This document shows positions 1-7,459 of a DNA stretch of 8,182 bases, piece by piece. Position numbers and translations under genes: made by a program. Under the pieces are notes generated by a model. That model ran no database searches, was not told the origin of the DNA, and worked only from the letters and a program-made list of their open reading frames with translations. The stretch spans positions 1-8,182 of the forward strand of contig DSAR01000171.1 in NCBI GenBank assembly GCA_011046405.1, read 5' to 3'. The stretch's first letter is position 1, and the number at the start of each line of letters is the position of its first letter. Origin of the DNA: Chloroflexota bacterium (GTDB taxonomy: Bacteria; Chloroflexota; Anaerolineae; B4-G1).

Positions 1-3
1 ACA

Positions 4-9
4 TATAAC
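4..9 (+). promoter_or_regulatory. Possible -10-like hexamer TATAAC
   Basis: TATAAC differs from the sigma-70 -10 consensus TATAAT at the last base and sits in the only AT-rich patch of the left edge. A promoter here would give a leader of roughly 10 bases. The -35 region would lie outside the window, and one hexamer match in AT-rich DNA is weak evidence. The patch could equally be the tail of an upstream gene. Confidence 0.2.
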
Positions 10-17
10 AGCCATAT

Positions 18-22
18 GGAGG
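18..22 (+). promoter_or_regulatory. Ribosome binding site of the giant TPR gene
   Basis: GGAGG lies 4 bases upstream of the ATG at 27. The spacing is slightly short but the match to the anti-Shine-Dalgarno sequence is strong. Together with the in-frame stop at 6-8 it fixes the start codon. Confidence 0.75.
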
Positions 23-26
23 CGCG

Positions 27-956
27 ATGAACGAACCCAACCTGCCCCAAATTCTCTTTCAAGCCGACAAGGCTCTCCAGGAAGGCCGCTGGGACGACGC
101 CCGACAGCTCTACCGGCGGGCGGTAGAGGTCCAGCCTGATCATCCAGAGGCCTCGCGCGGTCTGGTTCAGATTGACCGATTGGAACAGACTGACGGCGCT
201 GTACGGGAGTTGATTCAGGAAGCGGACAACTACCTGGAAGCGGAGAACTACCAAGACGCCTACAAAACCTACACCGACGCCCTCAACCAGGCAGGACAAG
301 CCGGAATTTTAAAATACCATACCCAATTGGAGCAAAAACGGAACCAGGCCCGCGACCTGGTCAACTATCAGCAGCGGGTCGAAGAGGCTATGAAGGCAGC
401 GCAGCAGCACGTCAGCCAGGGGGAGTGGGAAGCTGCCTTGCAGAGCATGGACGATCTGCTGCGCGAGATACCGGATGGTCCGCTCTACCAACGATTGTCC
501 GATCCGCTGCGCCAGGCCCGCCAGGAGGCCGAGCGCCAGATGGGCGACGATGCCCTCTACCGGGAAGCCAAAGAAGCCTTTCAAACCCAGGACTTTGAGC
601 GCGGCGTCCGCCTGGCCAAGACGATCCCTGAAGATTCGCCCCGCTACGCCGAAGCCCAGCGACTGCTGATCCAGGCCAAGAGCTTTCTCCAGCGCTACAT
701 CCTGCCGGCGATGGAGCGGGCCGAGGCGGCCTTCCAAGAAGGGCGCTGGGCGGATGCCTTTGCCGAGCTAGACCGCCTGCGGAACGACTATCCCGACAGC
801 CCCACCTGGCAAAAGCTCTGGCTGCGGGTGGGGATGGCCCACGGGCAGCAGGAGCTGGACGCCGGCCGTCAGGCGAATGGGCAGGGGGACGTCGCCGGCT
901 TCCAGGCCGCTCAACACCACTTTGAGCAGGCCCGCCAGGCCTTCGAAAAGGTGTTG
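27..956 (+). other. N-terminal TPR array of the giant protein (residues 1-310)
   Basis: Five well-formed units have turn aromatics at W22, Y75, W134, F190 and W241, spaced 53, 59, 56 and 51 residues apart. The first unit is nearly canonical, with G20, W22, A25, Y29, A32 and P37. In each unit a long first helix (about 30 residues) appears to run from the previous unit into a Gly/polar turn, followed by a shorter second helix. A further pair of helices, ending at the VYP of 312-314, closes the block. Confidence 0.75.
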
Positions 957-3900
957 GCGGTCTACCCCACCCACGCCACGGCCCCCCTCCTGCGGGACGA
1001 GGCCGTTGACCTGATCCAGGTCGCCGTCGAGGAGGCCCAGGCGCGGGCCGCCTGGGACGCCGGTCGGCGGGAGGAGGCGCTGGCGATGCTGGGAACGGCG
1101 CAGGGCCGGATCGAGCGGGCCAGTGGAGAAGGGCGGGACTATCTCGCCCTCGCAGCGGTGGTGAAGGGGATGCAGGACGCGCTGGAAAGGGAGATCGCGC
1201 GGATCGCCGAGGAGGAGCGCTGCCTGCAGGACGGTCGGCGGCTGCTGGCCGACCGGCGATGGGAGCAGGCGGCGGACTGCTTCCGGCGCACCCTCAACGC
1301 GCTGTTGGAGGAGCACCGGCGGCAGGCGGCCGAGGGATTGAACGCGGCCGAGCTGGAAATGCGCCGGTTCGAGGAGGAGATGGCGCGGGGTCAGGCGGCG
1401 GCCGAGCCTGGGGCGGCGGTGGAGGCGTTCCAGGCCGCCTACGAGCGCTGGCCGAGCGGGCCGGGCGTGATCCAGGCTTTGCAAGAGGCGCTGATGCGGG
1501 CCGGTCGGGTGGCCCGGGACGGGGGGAGGCAGAAGGAGGCGGTTGGCTATTTCAACCGCGCGTTGGCGCTGAACCCGGAAAACCGGCAGGCGGAGCGCGA
1601 GATCCGGGGGTTCGAGGAGCGGCCGCGCATCGAGGCGGGATTGGAACAGGCGCGGGAGGAGCTGGCGCGATCGAACCGCCGGCCGGAGACGACGGCGGCC
1701 GATTTCGAGGCGCTGCACGGCCGTCTGGAGGCGCTGCACGAGCAAGCCAGTCCCTACCCCGACCTCAAACAGTCGGCGCAAGCGTTGTTGGAGCAGGTGC
1801 ATGGGCTGCGCCGTCAGTGGCAGGCCTACGAGCGGCTCGCCCGGCGGGCCGAGGACGCCCGGCGGGAGGGAGATTGGGAGCGGGCGGTCCAGGAGCTGGG
1901 CCAGGCGGCGACCGAGTTGGGAGACGCCGCGCCGCCTGTCCTCTATGAAACGATTGGTGAGTGGAGCGAGGTGGTCAAGGCGGCCAGCGCGGCAGAGGCG
2001 GCCGCGCCACCGGCGCTTCAGGAGGCCGAGAGCGGCTATCGCCAGTCCCCCCAGAGCGGCGATTTTGCCGCCCCGCTGGACGCTCTGGCGCGGGCCGAGG
2101 CGGCGCTGGAACGGGTCGAGCGGGCGGCTGAGGAGGCCGGCGGGCCGCCGCCCCAGGCGATTCCACCCCTGCGGGCGCGAACGGATGACCTGCGCCGGCG
2201 GGTCGAGATCGCGCAAGCCGCCTACCAATCCCCGGAGGCGGCCAACGGGTTGAGGCGGGTGCAGGAGGCGCGTCACAAGTGGCCGGACGACCCCGTGTTC
2301 CAGGCCTTGGAGCCGCTGCTGCGGGAGCGGGCCGAGGGCGAGATCGAGGGGCTGCTCCGGCAGGCGACCACCGCCCTGGAGAGCGGGGACTTGACGGACG
2401 CTCTCGACCGGCTGCGGCAGGCCTACGAGCTGCGGCCCGACGACGCCGAGATCGCGGCCCGCTACGCGGCCCTCCGGCGGCGGCGCGGGCTGGAGGAAAA
2501 ACTGCGCCAGGTCGAGACCGACTATGCGGCCAAGCTCTCTACCAAGAGCGAGGTGGACGCCCGGGACGCTCTGCGGCGGGGGCTGGACCTGCTGCTGGAC
2601 CCCGAGACCGACCTGCCGGATGAGGCGCGCGACCTCTTGCAGCGGCTCGTGCGGTTGAGCGAGATGCAATCAGGGCTGGCATTGGGCTACAGCAAACCGT
2701 GGCAGACCGCAGAGGACCTGTTGGCCGATTTGGGGCAGTTGGGGAGCCGGCATTGGGCGGCCCGGCGGGGGTCCCAGTTGGCCGACCAGTGGGCGCGGCT
2801 GGCGCGGGACATCGCCCAGCGGAGCGTCGTCGCCTCGGCCACGCTTTTGAAGGACTACCAGACCGCCTACCGGGCCGCCCGGGAGTACGTGCAGTCTCAT
2901 CCCGAGGACGAAGCGGCTATCGCGCAAGAGGGCCGAGCTCAGGAGAATCTGATCAACCAACTGAACGAGTCGGCCAGCAAGCGGCTGGGGCGGGCGCAGG
3001 AGGCGCTGCAGCGGGGCGACTTTGAGATCGCGCTGAACAACCTGGCGAGCCTGGAGGGGGAGATCTATGGGCCGATAGACGCCGAATTCCCTGGCCTGTT
3101 GACGGGGTACGAAGAGGTCGAGCGCACGCGGCGCGAGGCCGAGCAACTGTCGGAGCAGGCGAACCAATTGAAGCAGCGATACACAGAAGTGACGCCGCGC
3201 CTGGAGGAGGCGGAACGAGACTTTCTGGGCGACCAGTTGGACAAGGCCGAAAAGACGCTCCAGTCCCTGCCGGTTCTCAAAGGCGCGCCCCACCTGGCGG
3301 AACGGGTGACCGACCTGCGGGCGCGCATCCGGCAGGCGCAGGTGGACCAAGTGCGCAAGGGGCTGCGAACGGCCCTCGCCGCCGCCGAGACGCGGTTACG
3401 CATGGCGAGTACGACCGAGGAACTGGACGAGACCCTGCGCGACCTGAGCCGCCTGCCGGAGCCGCACGACCTTCAGGCGCTGCCGGTCGAGGAGCGGGAG
3501 GCTTACCACCAGACGCTGGAGCAGGTGCGCCAGCAGCGGGAGGATCTGGTGGCCGGCAGTTCGTGGGAGGCCAAGGCCGAAAAGTATGAGCGGGAGGGGA
3601 ACTATCAGCAGGCTGCCGAGGCCTTGGAAAAAGCGGTCGCTGCCGCTCGTCAGGGAGACAAGCGGGTCGAGCTGCAGGTCAGGCTGGATGAGGCGCGGGC
3701 CAGAGCCGAGACGGAGCGGCGGCGGGAGGAGGCGCTCCGGCTGGGGCGTGAGCACCTTCGCCAGGAGGCGTATCTCGAGGCGCGGTTGGAATTTGGACGC
3801 GCCCAGGACCTGGGCGCCGAGGTCGGCGACCTGCTGCGCCTGGCCCGGGCCGGTGTGCTCTGGCTGCGGGCGCAGCGGCTGTGGGAAGAGGAGAACGACG

Positions 3901-6900
3901 GTGAAGAGGCTCTCTTGGAACTGGAGGACGTGAATCCCTTGCTGGCCGACAATCCCGAGCCGGCCGCCGAAGAGATCGGCGGGCGGGTGCGCCGGCTGAG
4001 GAAAAAGATCGAGTGGCAGCAAGAAGCGCAGCGAACGATCCGCGCACATCTCAGCGCCGCCCGTGCAGCCATCTCCACCGGCGATGTGGACCGCGCTCGG
4101 GAAAAGATTGACGCTGCCTTGCAGAGCGATCCCAATCACCAAGAGGCGCTCGAATTGCAAGAGCGGTTACACCGCACGTTGGAGGCCCGCTCCCTGTTCG
4201 GAGAGGCCCAGGCCGCGGTGGAGGGGGGGCGCTACGACGAGGCGCTTGCCAGGATCAATGTGATTCTCGCCAAGCTCCCGGATTACGCCGAGGCCATCAG
4301 TCTCAAGGAGCAGATCGAATCCACCCGCCAGGCCAACGAGGCGCTGGTACGGGCCGAGACGCTGGCCCGTAACCGCGAGTTCCAACAGGCCCGCCAGGCG
4401 CTGGAGCAGGCAGTCGAACTAGGCGCCAGCCGGGACCGGGTGCGGCAGGCGCAGGATACCATCGAGGGCCTGGAAAAAACCTGGCAGAGCGAGACGCTGG
4501 ATCCGATCAAAGCCCGCTTCCGCGATGGACAGTACGCCGACGCGCTTGGTATGTGCAAACAGGCGCTGGAGCGGGCCACGTCCCCGGATTTTCAGGCCAT
4601 TCTGGAAAACCAACAGCTCGAGATCGTCAATCGCTGGGTGGAGAAATCGCTGGACAAACTGCGGCCGCAGCTGAAGCAAAGCGCCGCCGAGTCGGAGCTG
4701 AACGACCTGGCGATCGAGCTGGACCGACTGGCGGCCCTGGAACCGCGCCCCTCCGATCACCTGGCCCGCGAACTCGAACGCCTGTGGACCGAGGCCCACA
4801 CCAAGAGACTGCGGCAGCAATTGGAGACGGTGTGGCAGCAGGTCGAACAGTCCGCTTGGGATGCTGCGTCGAAACAACTCCAAACGGTACACGAGGAGGC
4901 AGACCGCCTGGGGCTGGGGCCGATCGCCCACGAGGCATCTACCCTGGAGATAGAGATCGAGGAACGTCGCCAGGAGCAGGAACGCCAGGATCACCGGGGG
5001 AGGCGAGACCGGCTCGTAGCTGAAGCTCAGGCCTTGTTGCAAAAGCCCGCTGCTCGCTCGGACCTGGAACGAGCGCAGGACCTGGCCCAGCAGGCCCTGG
5101 GGGTCGTCGGCTTTGCCGACGATCGGGAGGCTGGCAGGTTGAAGGAGAGAGCAGGCGAGGCCATCGCGCTCTTCGACAAGACCGAGGAGGCTGTGCGAAG
5201 CAGTCAGAGGCTGATCCGCCAGCGCAGTTTCGACCAGGCCGAGGCGGCGCTGAGTATGCCGGAGGTCTCTCCCCTGCTTGCCGAGACCTACGAACAGCAG
5301 CGCAACCTGGCGCGCCTGCTGCGCCAGGCCGGACGGGATCAGGACCGGGAGGCCTGGGAATCCGCCCTGCATGGGTATCAGCAGGCGATCGAACAGGACG
5401 CCAGCCTGGCTCCCTTGCTGGAAAGCGACACCGAGCGCTGCCGTCAGCGGCTGATGGAGGGCGTGGTCGCCCAGGCCCAGCGGGCGTTGGATGCCGCGCC
5501 GCCGGACCCGGCGAGCGCCCGGCGCGCGCTGGACCAGGCCGAGTCGGCCGGCTGGTTCACGCCGGCCTTTAGCGCCACCGTCGCCCGGCTGCGGGGCTGG
5601 TGCGACAGCCAGGAGCACGTGGCCCACGCGATCGAATGTCTGGAACGAGAGGACAGCGACCCCGCCGGCGCATTGGACGCGCTGCGGCAGGCCCGCCAAC
5701 TGCTGCCGGACGGTCAGTCCGACGCCGGCCTTGGGACGTGGGAACATCTGACCCGGGCGCTCCTGGCCTGGGAGCGGGCAGACCTGGACAGCGTCGAAAA
5801 CGAACTGGACGCGCTGGAGGGAACGGCACTGAATAAACATCGCCACGCGCGGCGTCTGCGTCGTGGTCTGACTCGGGCCCGCCGGGAGGAACGGGAAAAG
5901 GGACTATCCCAGACGTTGTCCCGGTTCGAGGAGGCACTGTTAGCATACCACCTGAGCCAGGCCGAGAGCGCCCTTCGGGAGGCCGATGCCATCGCCGGGG
6001 CTGAAGGCGATCCGCGCCTGGATGCAGCCCGGCAGCGGTTCGTGGAACAGCAGGGCCGGGTGGAGAGATTGAACGGATGGTTGGACGAGGCCAAGGATGC
6101 CGCCGCCGACAACGAGTGGGAAAAAGCAGTCGAACAGTTATTGGAGGCTCGACGAGAGGCCGCGGGATATGAGCGCGTCATCGAGGCGACGGCCGATCTG
6201 CAGAACCGGCTGCACAGCCTGGCCCAAGACCATTGGGATCGGGAGCGCTTCGCCGAGGGACTGGCCGCCTGCGAGCAGGCCCTCCGCCTGGGCCCCAACG
6301 AGACGATCACGGCGCTGCGGCAAGAGATCACAGCGGCCCGCGATCACAGGCTGGCAGGTCTGCGCCGCCAGGCGGAGCGCGCACTGGTGGTCTGGGATCC
6401 CCAAACTGCTGAGAAACGGTTGAAGCAGGCATTGGACATCGCGCCCGACGACGCCGCTCGCGAGCTACGGGATCTGCTGGACCAGGCCCGGCAGATGAAT
6501 ATTCAGACCCCCGATATGCGGCGCTACATGGAGGCCGGCTGGAAGGCGCTGCGTGGGCGGGACTATTCGGCCGCGCAGCAGGCTTTCGAGCAGGCCAGAG
6601 ACACCGTCGCCAATTTTCGAGAGGCCCAACTGTGGCGGGATTACGCAGCCGCGATGAGACGGGCCGTTCAACTGGCCGAAATCGGGGGGTTCGAGGATTT
6701 TCGAGATGTCTCGCAGCTTTTGAACGAAGCCGAATCCTGTCTGTGGATCAGGCCAGGAGATCAACTGCCGGTCGTGCTGAAGGACCAGGACTTGCCGGAA
6801 CGTCGTCGCCAGGCGGTCTGGGATGCCCATCGGTTACAGGGGCTGGCGAACCGGTTGAACGAGCAGCACGTGCAGTACGAGCGGTACTTTGCTCAGTCCG

Positions 6901-7457
6901 AGACCGGGTTGGCCTACGAACTGCTGCCCCAGCTCGATCAGCAGCGGCGGGCTTTTCTCCAACAGCACGACGCGCCCAGCCCACCTCCGGCCGATTTTGG
7001 CGTTGAGAGATCGGAACCGCCTCCCAGGAAAAAGCTGTCTCCGGTGGACGAGCCGTCAGTCGTATCTAAAGTCTCGGAACATTTGCCCTCCCCCACCAAA
7101 CCAGAGTCGGAGCCGCCCGAGTCTGAACCTACTCCTGGCAGGGTTGATGAAGAAGAGAGGAAGAAAGAAGAGGCAGATCCGATCGGCCAGGCATTGCCAG
7201 AGGAGCAAACGACGTTTATCAAAGATGGGGATGGGAAAGAAGACACCCCGGCAGCGCCAAAGGTCGAGACCGGGTTTACGGAAGACCCGGCCAGGGGCGA
7301 GACGCCGGGCGACGACGATGGCCCCGAGATACCGCCCGATACTGCTGCTCAGCGTCCTGATGTGGGCGACTCTGCGGAGGATGATGAACCGACTTGGGTG
7401 GCGTGGGACCCATCCGGCTATGCTCCACCGACTTATGAGGACGGCGAGGAGGAATGA
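27..7457 (+). CDS. Giant TPR-repeat solenoid protein (2476 aa) with acidic disordered C-terminal tail
   Basis: I do not recognise a named family beyond the tetratricopeptide repeat (TPR) superfamily, whose members act as protein-protein scaffolds. The protein is almost wholly helical and rich in Ala, Glu, Arg, Leu and Gln, with only 8 cysteines. The TPR turn signature, Gly/polar then Trp/Tyr/Phe then x-x-Ala, recurs at aromatic positions 22, 75, 134, 190, 241, 412, 617, 999, 1193, 1249, 1403, 1452, 1503, 1735, 2031, 2075 and 2180. Several units end with the TPR proline (P37, P516, P804, P1369). No signal peptide, membrane helix or catalytic motif is visible, so it is probably cytoplasmic. Residues from about 2314 onward form a charged, proline-rich tail. 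The start at 27 is favoured because an in-frame TAA lies at 6-8, no other in-frame ATG lies between, and GGAGG precedes it by 4 bases. The following gene starts 2 bases after the stop. TPR superfamily: sure. Exact role: unknown. Confidence 0.95.
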   Translation: MNEPNLPQILFQADKALQEGRWDDARQLYRRAVEVQPDHPEASRGLVQIDRLEQTDGAVRELIQEADNYLEAENYQDAYKTYTDALNQAGQAGILKYHTQLEQKRNQARDLVNYQQRVEEAMKAAQQHVSQGEWEAALQSMDDLLREIPDGPLYQRLSDPLRQARQEAERQMGDDALYREAKEAFQTQDFERGVRLAKTIPEDSPRYAEAQRLLIQAKSFLQRYILPAMERAEAAFQEGRWADAFAELDRLRNDYPDSPTWQKLWLRVGMAHGQQELDAGRQANGQGDVAGFQAAQHHFEQARQAFEKVLAVYPTHATAPLLRDEAVDLIQVAVEEAQARAAWDAGRREEALAMLGTAQGRIERASGEGRDYLALAAVVKGMQDALEREIARIAEEERCLQDGRRLLADRRWEQAADCFRRTLNALLEEHRRQAAEGLNAAELEMRRFEEEMARGQAAAEPGAAVEAFQAAYERWPSGPGVIQALQEALMRAGRVARDGGRQKEAVGYFNRALALNPENRQAEREIRGFEERPRIEAGLEQAREELARSNRRPETTAADFEALHGRLEALHEQASPYPDLKQSAQALLEQVHGLRRQWQAYERLARRAEDARREGDWERAVQELGQAATELGDAAPPVLYETIGEWSEVVKAASAAEAAAPPALQEAESGYRQSPQSGDFAAPLDALARAEAALERVERAAEEAGGPPPQAIPPLRARTDDLRRRVEIAQAAYQSPEAANGLRRVQEARHKWPDDPVFQALEPLLRERAEGEIEGLLRQATTALESGDLTDALDRLRQAYELRPDDAEIAARYAALRRRRGLEEKLRQVETDYAAKLSTKSEVDARDALRRGLDLLLDPETDLPDEARDLLQRLVRLSEMQSGLALGYSKPWQTAEDLLADLGQLGSRHWAARRGSQLADQWARLARDIAQRSVVASATLLKDYQTAYRAAREYVQSHPEDEAAIAQEGRAQENLINQLNESASKRLGRAQEALQRGDFEIALNNLASLEGEIYGPIDAEFPGLLTGYEEVERTRREAEQLSEQANQLKQRYTEVTPRLEEAERDFLGDQLDKAEKTLQSLPVLKGAPHLAERVTDLRARIRQAQVDQVRKGLRTALAAAETRLRMASTTEELDETLRDLSRLPEPHDLQALPVEEREAYHQTLEQVRQQREDLVAGSSWEAKAEKYEREGNYQQAAEALEKAVAAARQGDKRVELQVRLDEARARAETERRREEALRLGREHLRQEAYLEARLEFGRAQDLGAEVGDLLRLARAGVLWLRAQRLWEEENDGEEALLELEDVNPLLADNPEPAAEEIGGRVRRLRKKIEWQQEAQRTIRAHLSAARAAISTGDVDRAREKIDAALQSDPNHQEALELQERLHRTLEARSLFGEAQAAVEGGRYDEALARINVILAKLPDYAEAISLKEQIESTRQANEALVRAETLARNREFQQARQALEQAVELGASRDRVRQAQDTIEGLEKTWQSETLDPIKARFRDGQYADALGMCKQALERATSPDFQAILENQQLEIVNRWVEKSLDKLRPQLKQSAAESELNDLAIELDRLAALEPRPSDHLARELERLWTEAHTKRLRQQLETVWQQVEQSAWDAASKQLQTVHEEADRLGLGPIAHEASTLEIEIEERRQEQERQDHRGRRDRLVAEAQALLQKPAARSDLERAQDLAQQALGVVGFADDREAGRLKERAGEAIALFDKTEEAVRSSQRLIRQRSFDQAEAALSMPEVSPLLAETYEQQRNLARLLRQAGRDQDREAWESALHGYQQAIEQDASLAPLLESDTERCRQRLMEGVVAQAQRALDAAPPDPASARRALDQAESAGWFTPAFSATVARLRGWCDSQEHVAHAIECLEREDSDPAGALDALRQARQLLPDGQSDAGLGTWEHLTRALLAWERADLDSVENELDALEGTALNKHRHARRLRRGLTRARREEREKGLSQTLSRFEEALLAYHLSQAESALREADAIAGAEGDPRLDAARQRFVEQQGRVERLNGWLDEAKDAAADNEWEKAVEQLLEARREAAGYERVIEATADLQNRLHSLAQDHWDRERFAEGLAACEQALRLGPNETITALRQEITAARDHRLAGLRRQAERALVVWDPQTAEKRLKQALDIAPDDAARELRDLLDQARQMNIQTPDMRRYMEAGWKALRGRDYSAAQQAFEQARDTVANFREAQLWRDYAAAMRRAVQLAEIGGFEDFRDVSQLLNEAESCLWIRPGDQLPVVLKDQDLPERRRQAVWDAHRLQGLANRLNEQHVQYERYFAQSETGLAYELLPQLDQQRRAFLQQHDAPSPPPADFGVERSEPPPRKKLSPVDEPSVVSKVSEHLPSPTKPESEPPESEPTPGRVDEEERKKEEADPIGQALPEEQTTFIKDGDGKEDTPAAPKVETGFTEDPARGETPGDDDGPEIPPDTAAQRPDVGDSAEDDEPTWVAWDPSGYAPPTYEDGEEE
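4014..4586 (+). other. Regular central TPR array (residues 1330-1520)
   Basis: This is the most regular stretch of the protein. Turn positions at V1354, Y1403, F1452 and Y1503 are spaced 49, 49 and 51 residues apart, each followed three residues later by Ala (1357, 1406, 1455, 1506). SDPN at 1367-1370 and LPD at 1417-1419 mark unit ends. It is the best template for deriving a profile of this repeat type. Confidence 0.75.
6054..6671 (+). other. C-terminal TPR array (residues 2010-2215)
   Basis: Four units have turn aromatics at W2031, F2075, W2123 and Y2180, spaced 44, 48 and 57 residues apart. Unit ends carry the TPR-type LGPN (2088-2091) and IAPDD (2138-2142). It is the last clear repeat block. 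A less regular helical segment (about 2216-2313) follows before the disordered tail. Confidence 0.7.
6966..7454 (+). other. Disordered acidic, proline-rich tail of the giant protein (residues 2314-2476)
   Basis: From the SPPP at 2318-2321 onward, helical repeat signals stop and Pro, Glu, Asp, Ser and Thr dominate, with SEP-type runs at 2329-2331 and 2361-2370 and a Lys/Arg/Glu patch at 2375-2383. Aromatic residues are scarce until the last 20 residues, where W2457, W2460, Y2465 and Y2470 cluster. The DNA is also less GC-rich here, about 53-55% in three hand-counted 60-base stretches. The composition fits an intrinsically disordered region carrying short docking motifs; any binding partner is unknown. 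Confidence 0.75.
7446..7453 (+). promoter_or_regulatory. Ribosome binding site of the second TPR gene, inside the end of the first
   Basis: GAGGAGGA is both the last Glu codons of the giant gene and a strong Shine-Dalgarno sequence. Its GGAGG core (7448-7452) is 7 bases from the ATG at 7460 and only 1 base from the ATG at 7454, which decides for 7460. Because the site is translated as part of the upstream gene, ribosomes finishing that gene are well placed to restart, so translational coupling is likely. Confidence 0.8.
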
Positions 7458-7459
7458 AT

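Noticed and set aside
1259..1948. 229-codon plus-strand frame overlapping the giant gene in another phase
   Set aside because: The translation is mostly Gly, Ala and Arg, as expected when a GC-rich gene is read out of frame; no domain signal.
768..2669. 633-codon open frame on the minus strand
   Set aside because: It lies fully inside the giant gene, in its most GC-rich part, where stop codons are rare in all frames. Its translation is Leu/Arg/Pro/Gly-rich with no domain signal, while the plus-strand frame shows clear TPR motifs.
4419..5846. 475-codon open frame on the minus strand
   Set aside because: Antisense shadow of the repeat-coding region: Gln/Leu/Arg/Pro-rich translation, no recognisable motif, and fully overlapping a well-supported gene.
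500..6600. Recurring GCCAGG/CAGGC-type DNA words that look like interspersed repeats
   Set aside because: They fall in frame as Gln-Ala, Ala-Arg and Arg-Gln-Ala codons of the helical repeats, so protein composition explains them. I saw no conserved spacing or palindrome as in REP or CRISPR repeats.
7454..7456. ATG overlapping the first gene's stop as the start of the second gene
   Set aside because: It is in frame and would add two residues, but the Shine-Dalgarno core ends 1 base before it, too close for initiation; the ATG at 7460 has a 7-base spacer.
27..7457. Myosin/SMC/kinesin-like coiled-coil protein
   Set aside because: Glu/Arg/Leu/Gln/Ala richness suggests a coiled coil, but regularly placed Gly/aromatic/Ala turns and Pro unit ends break the heptads, and no ATPase motif is present. 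A TPR-type solenoid fits better.
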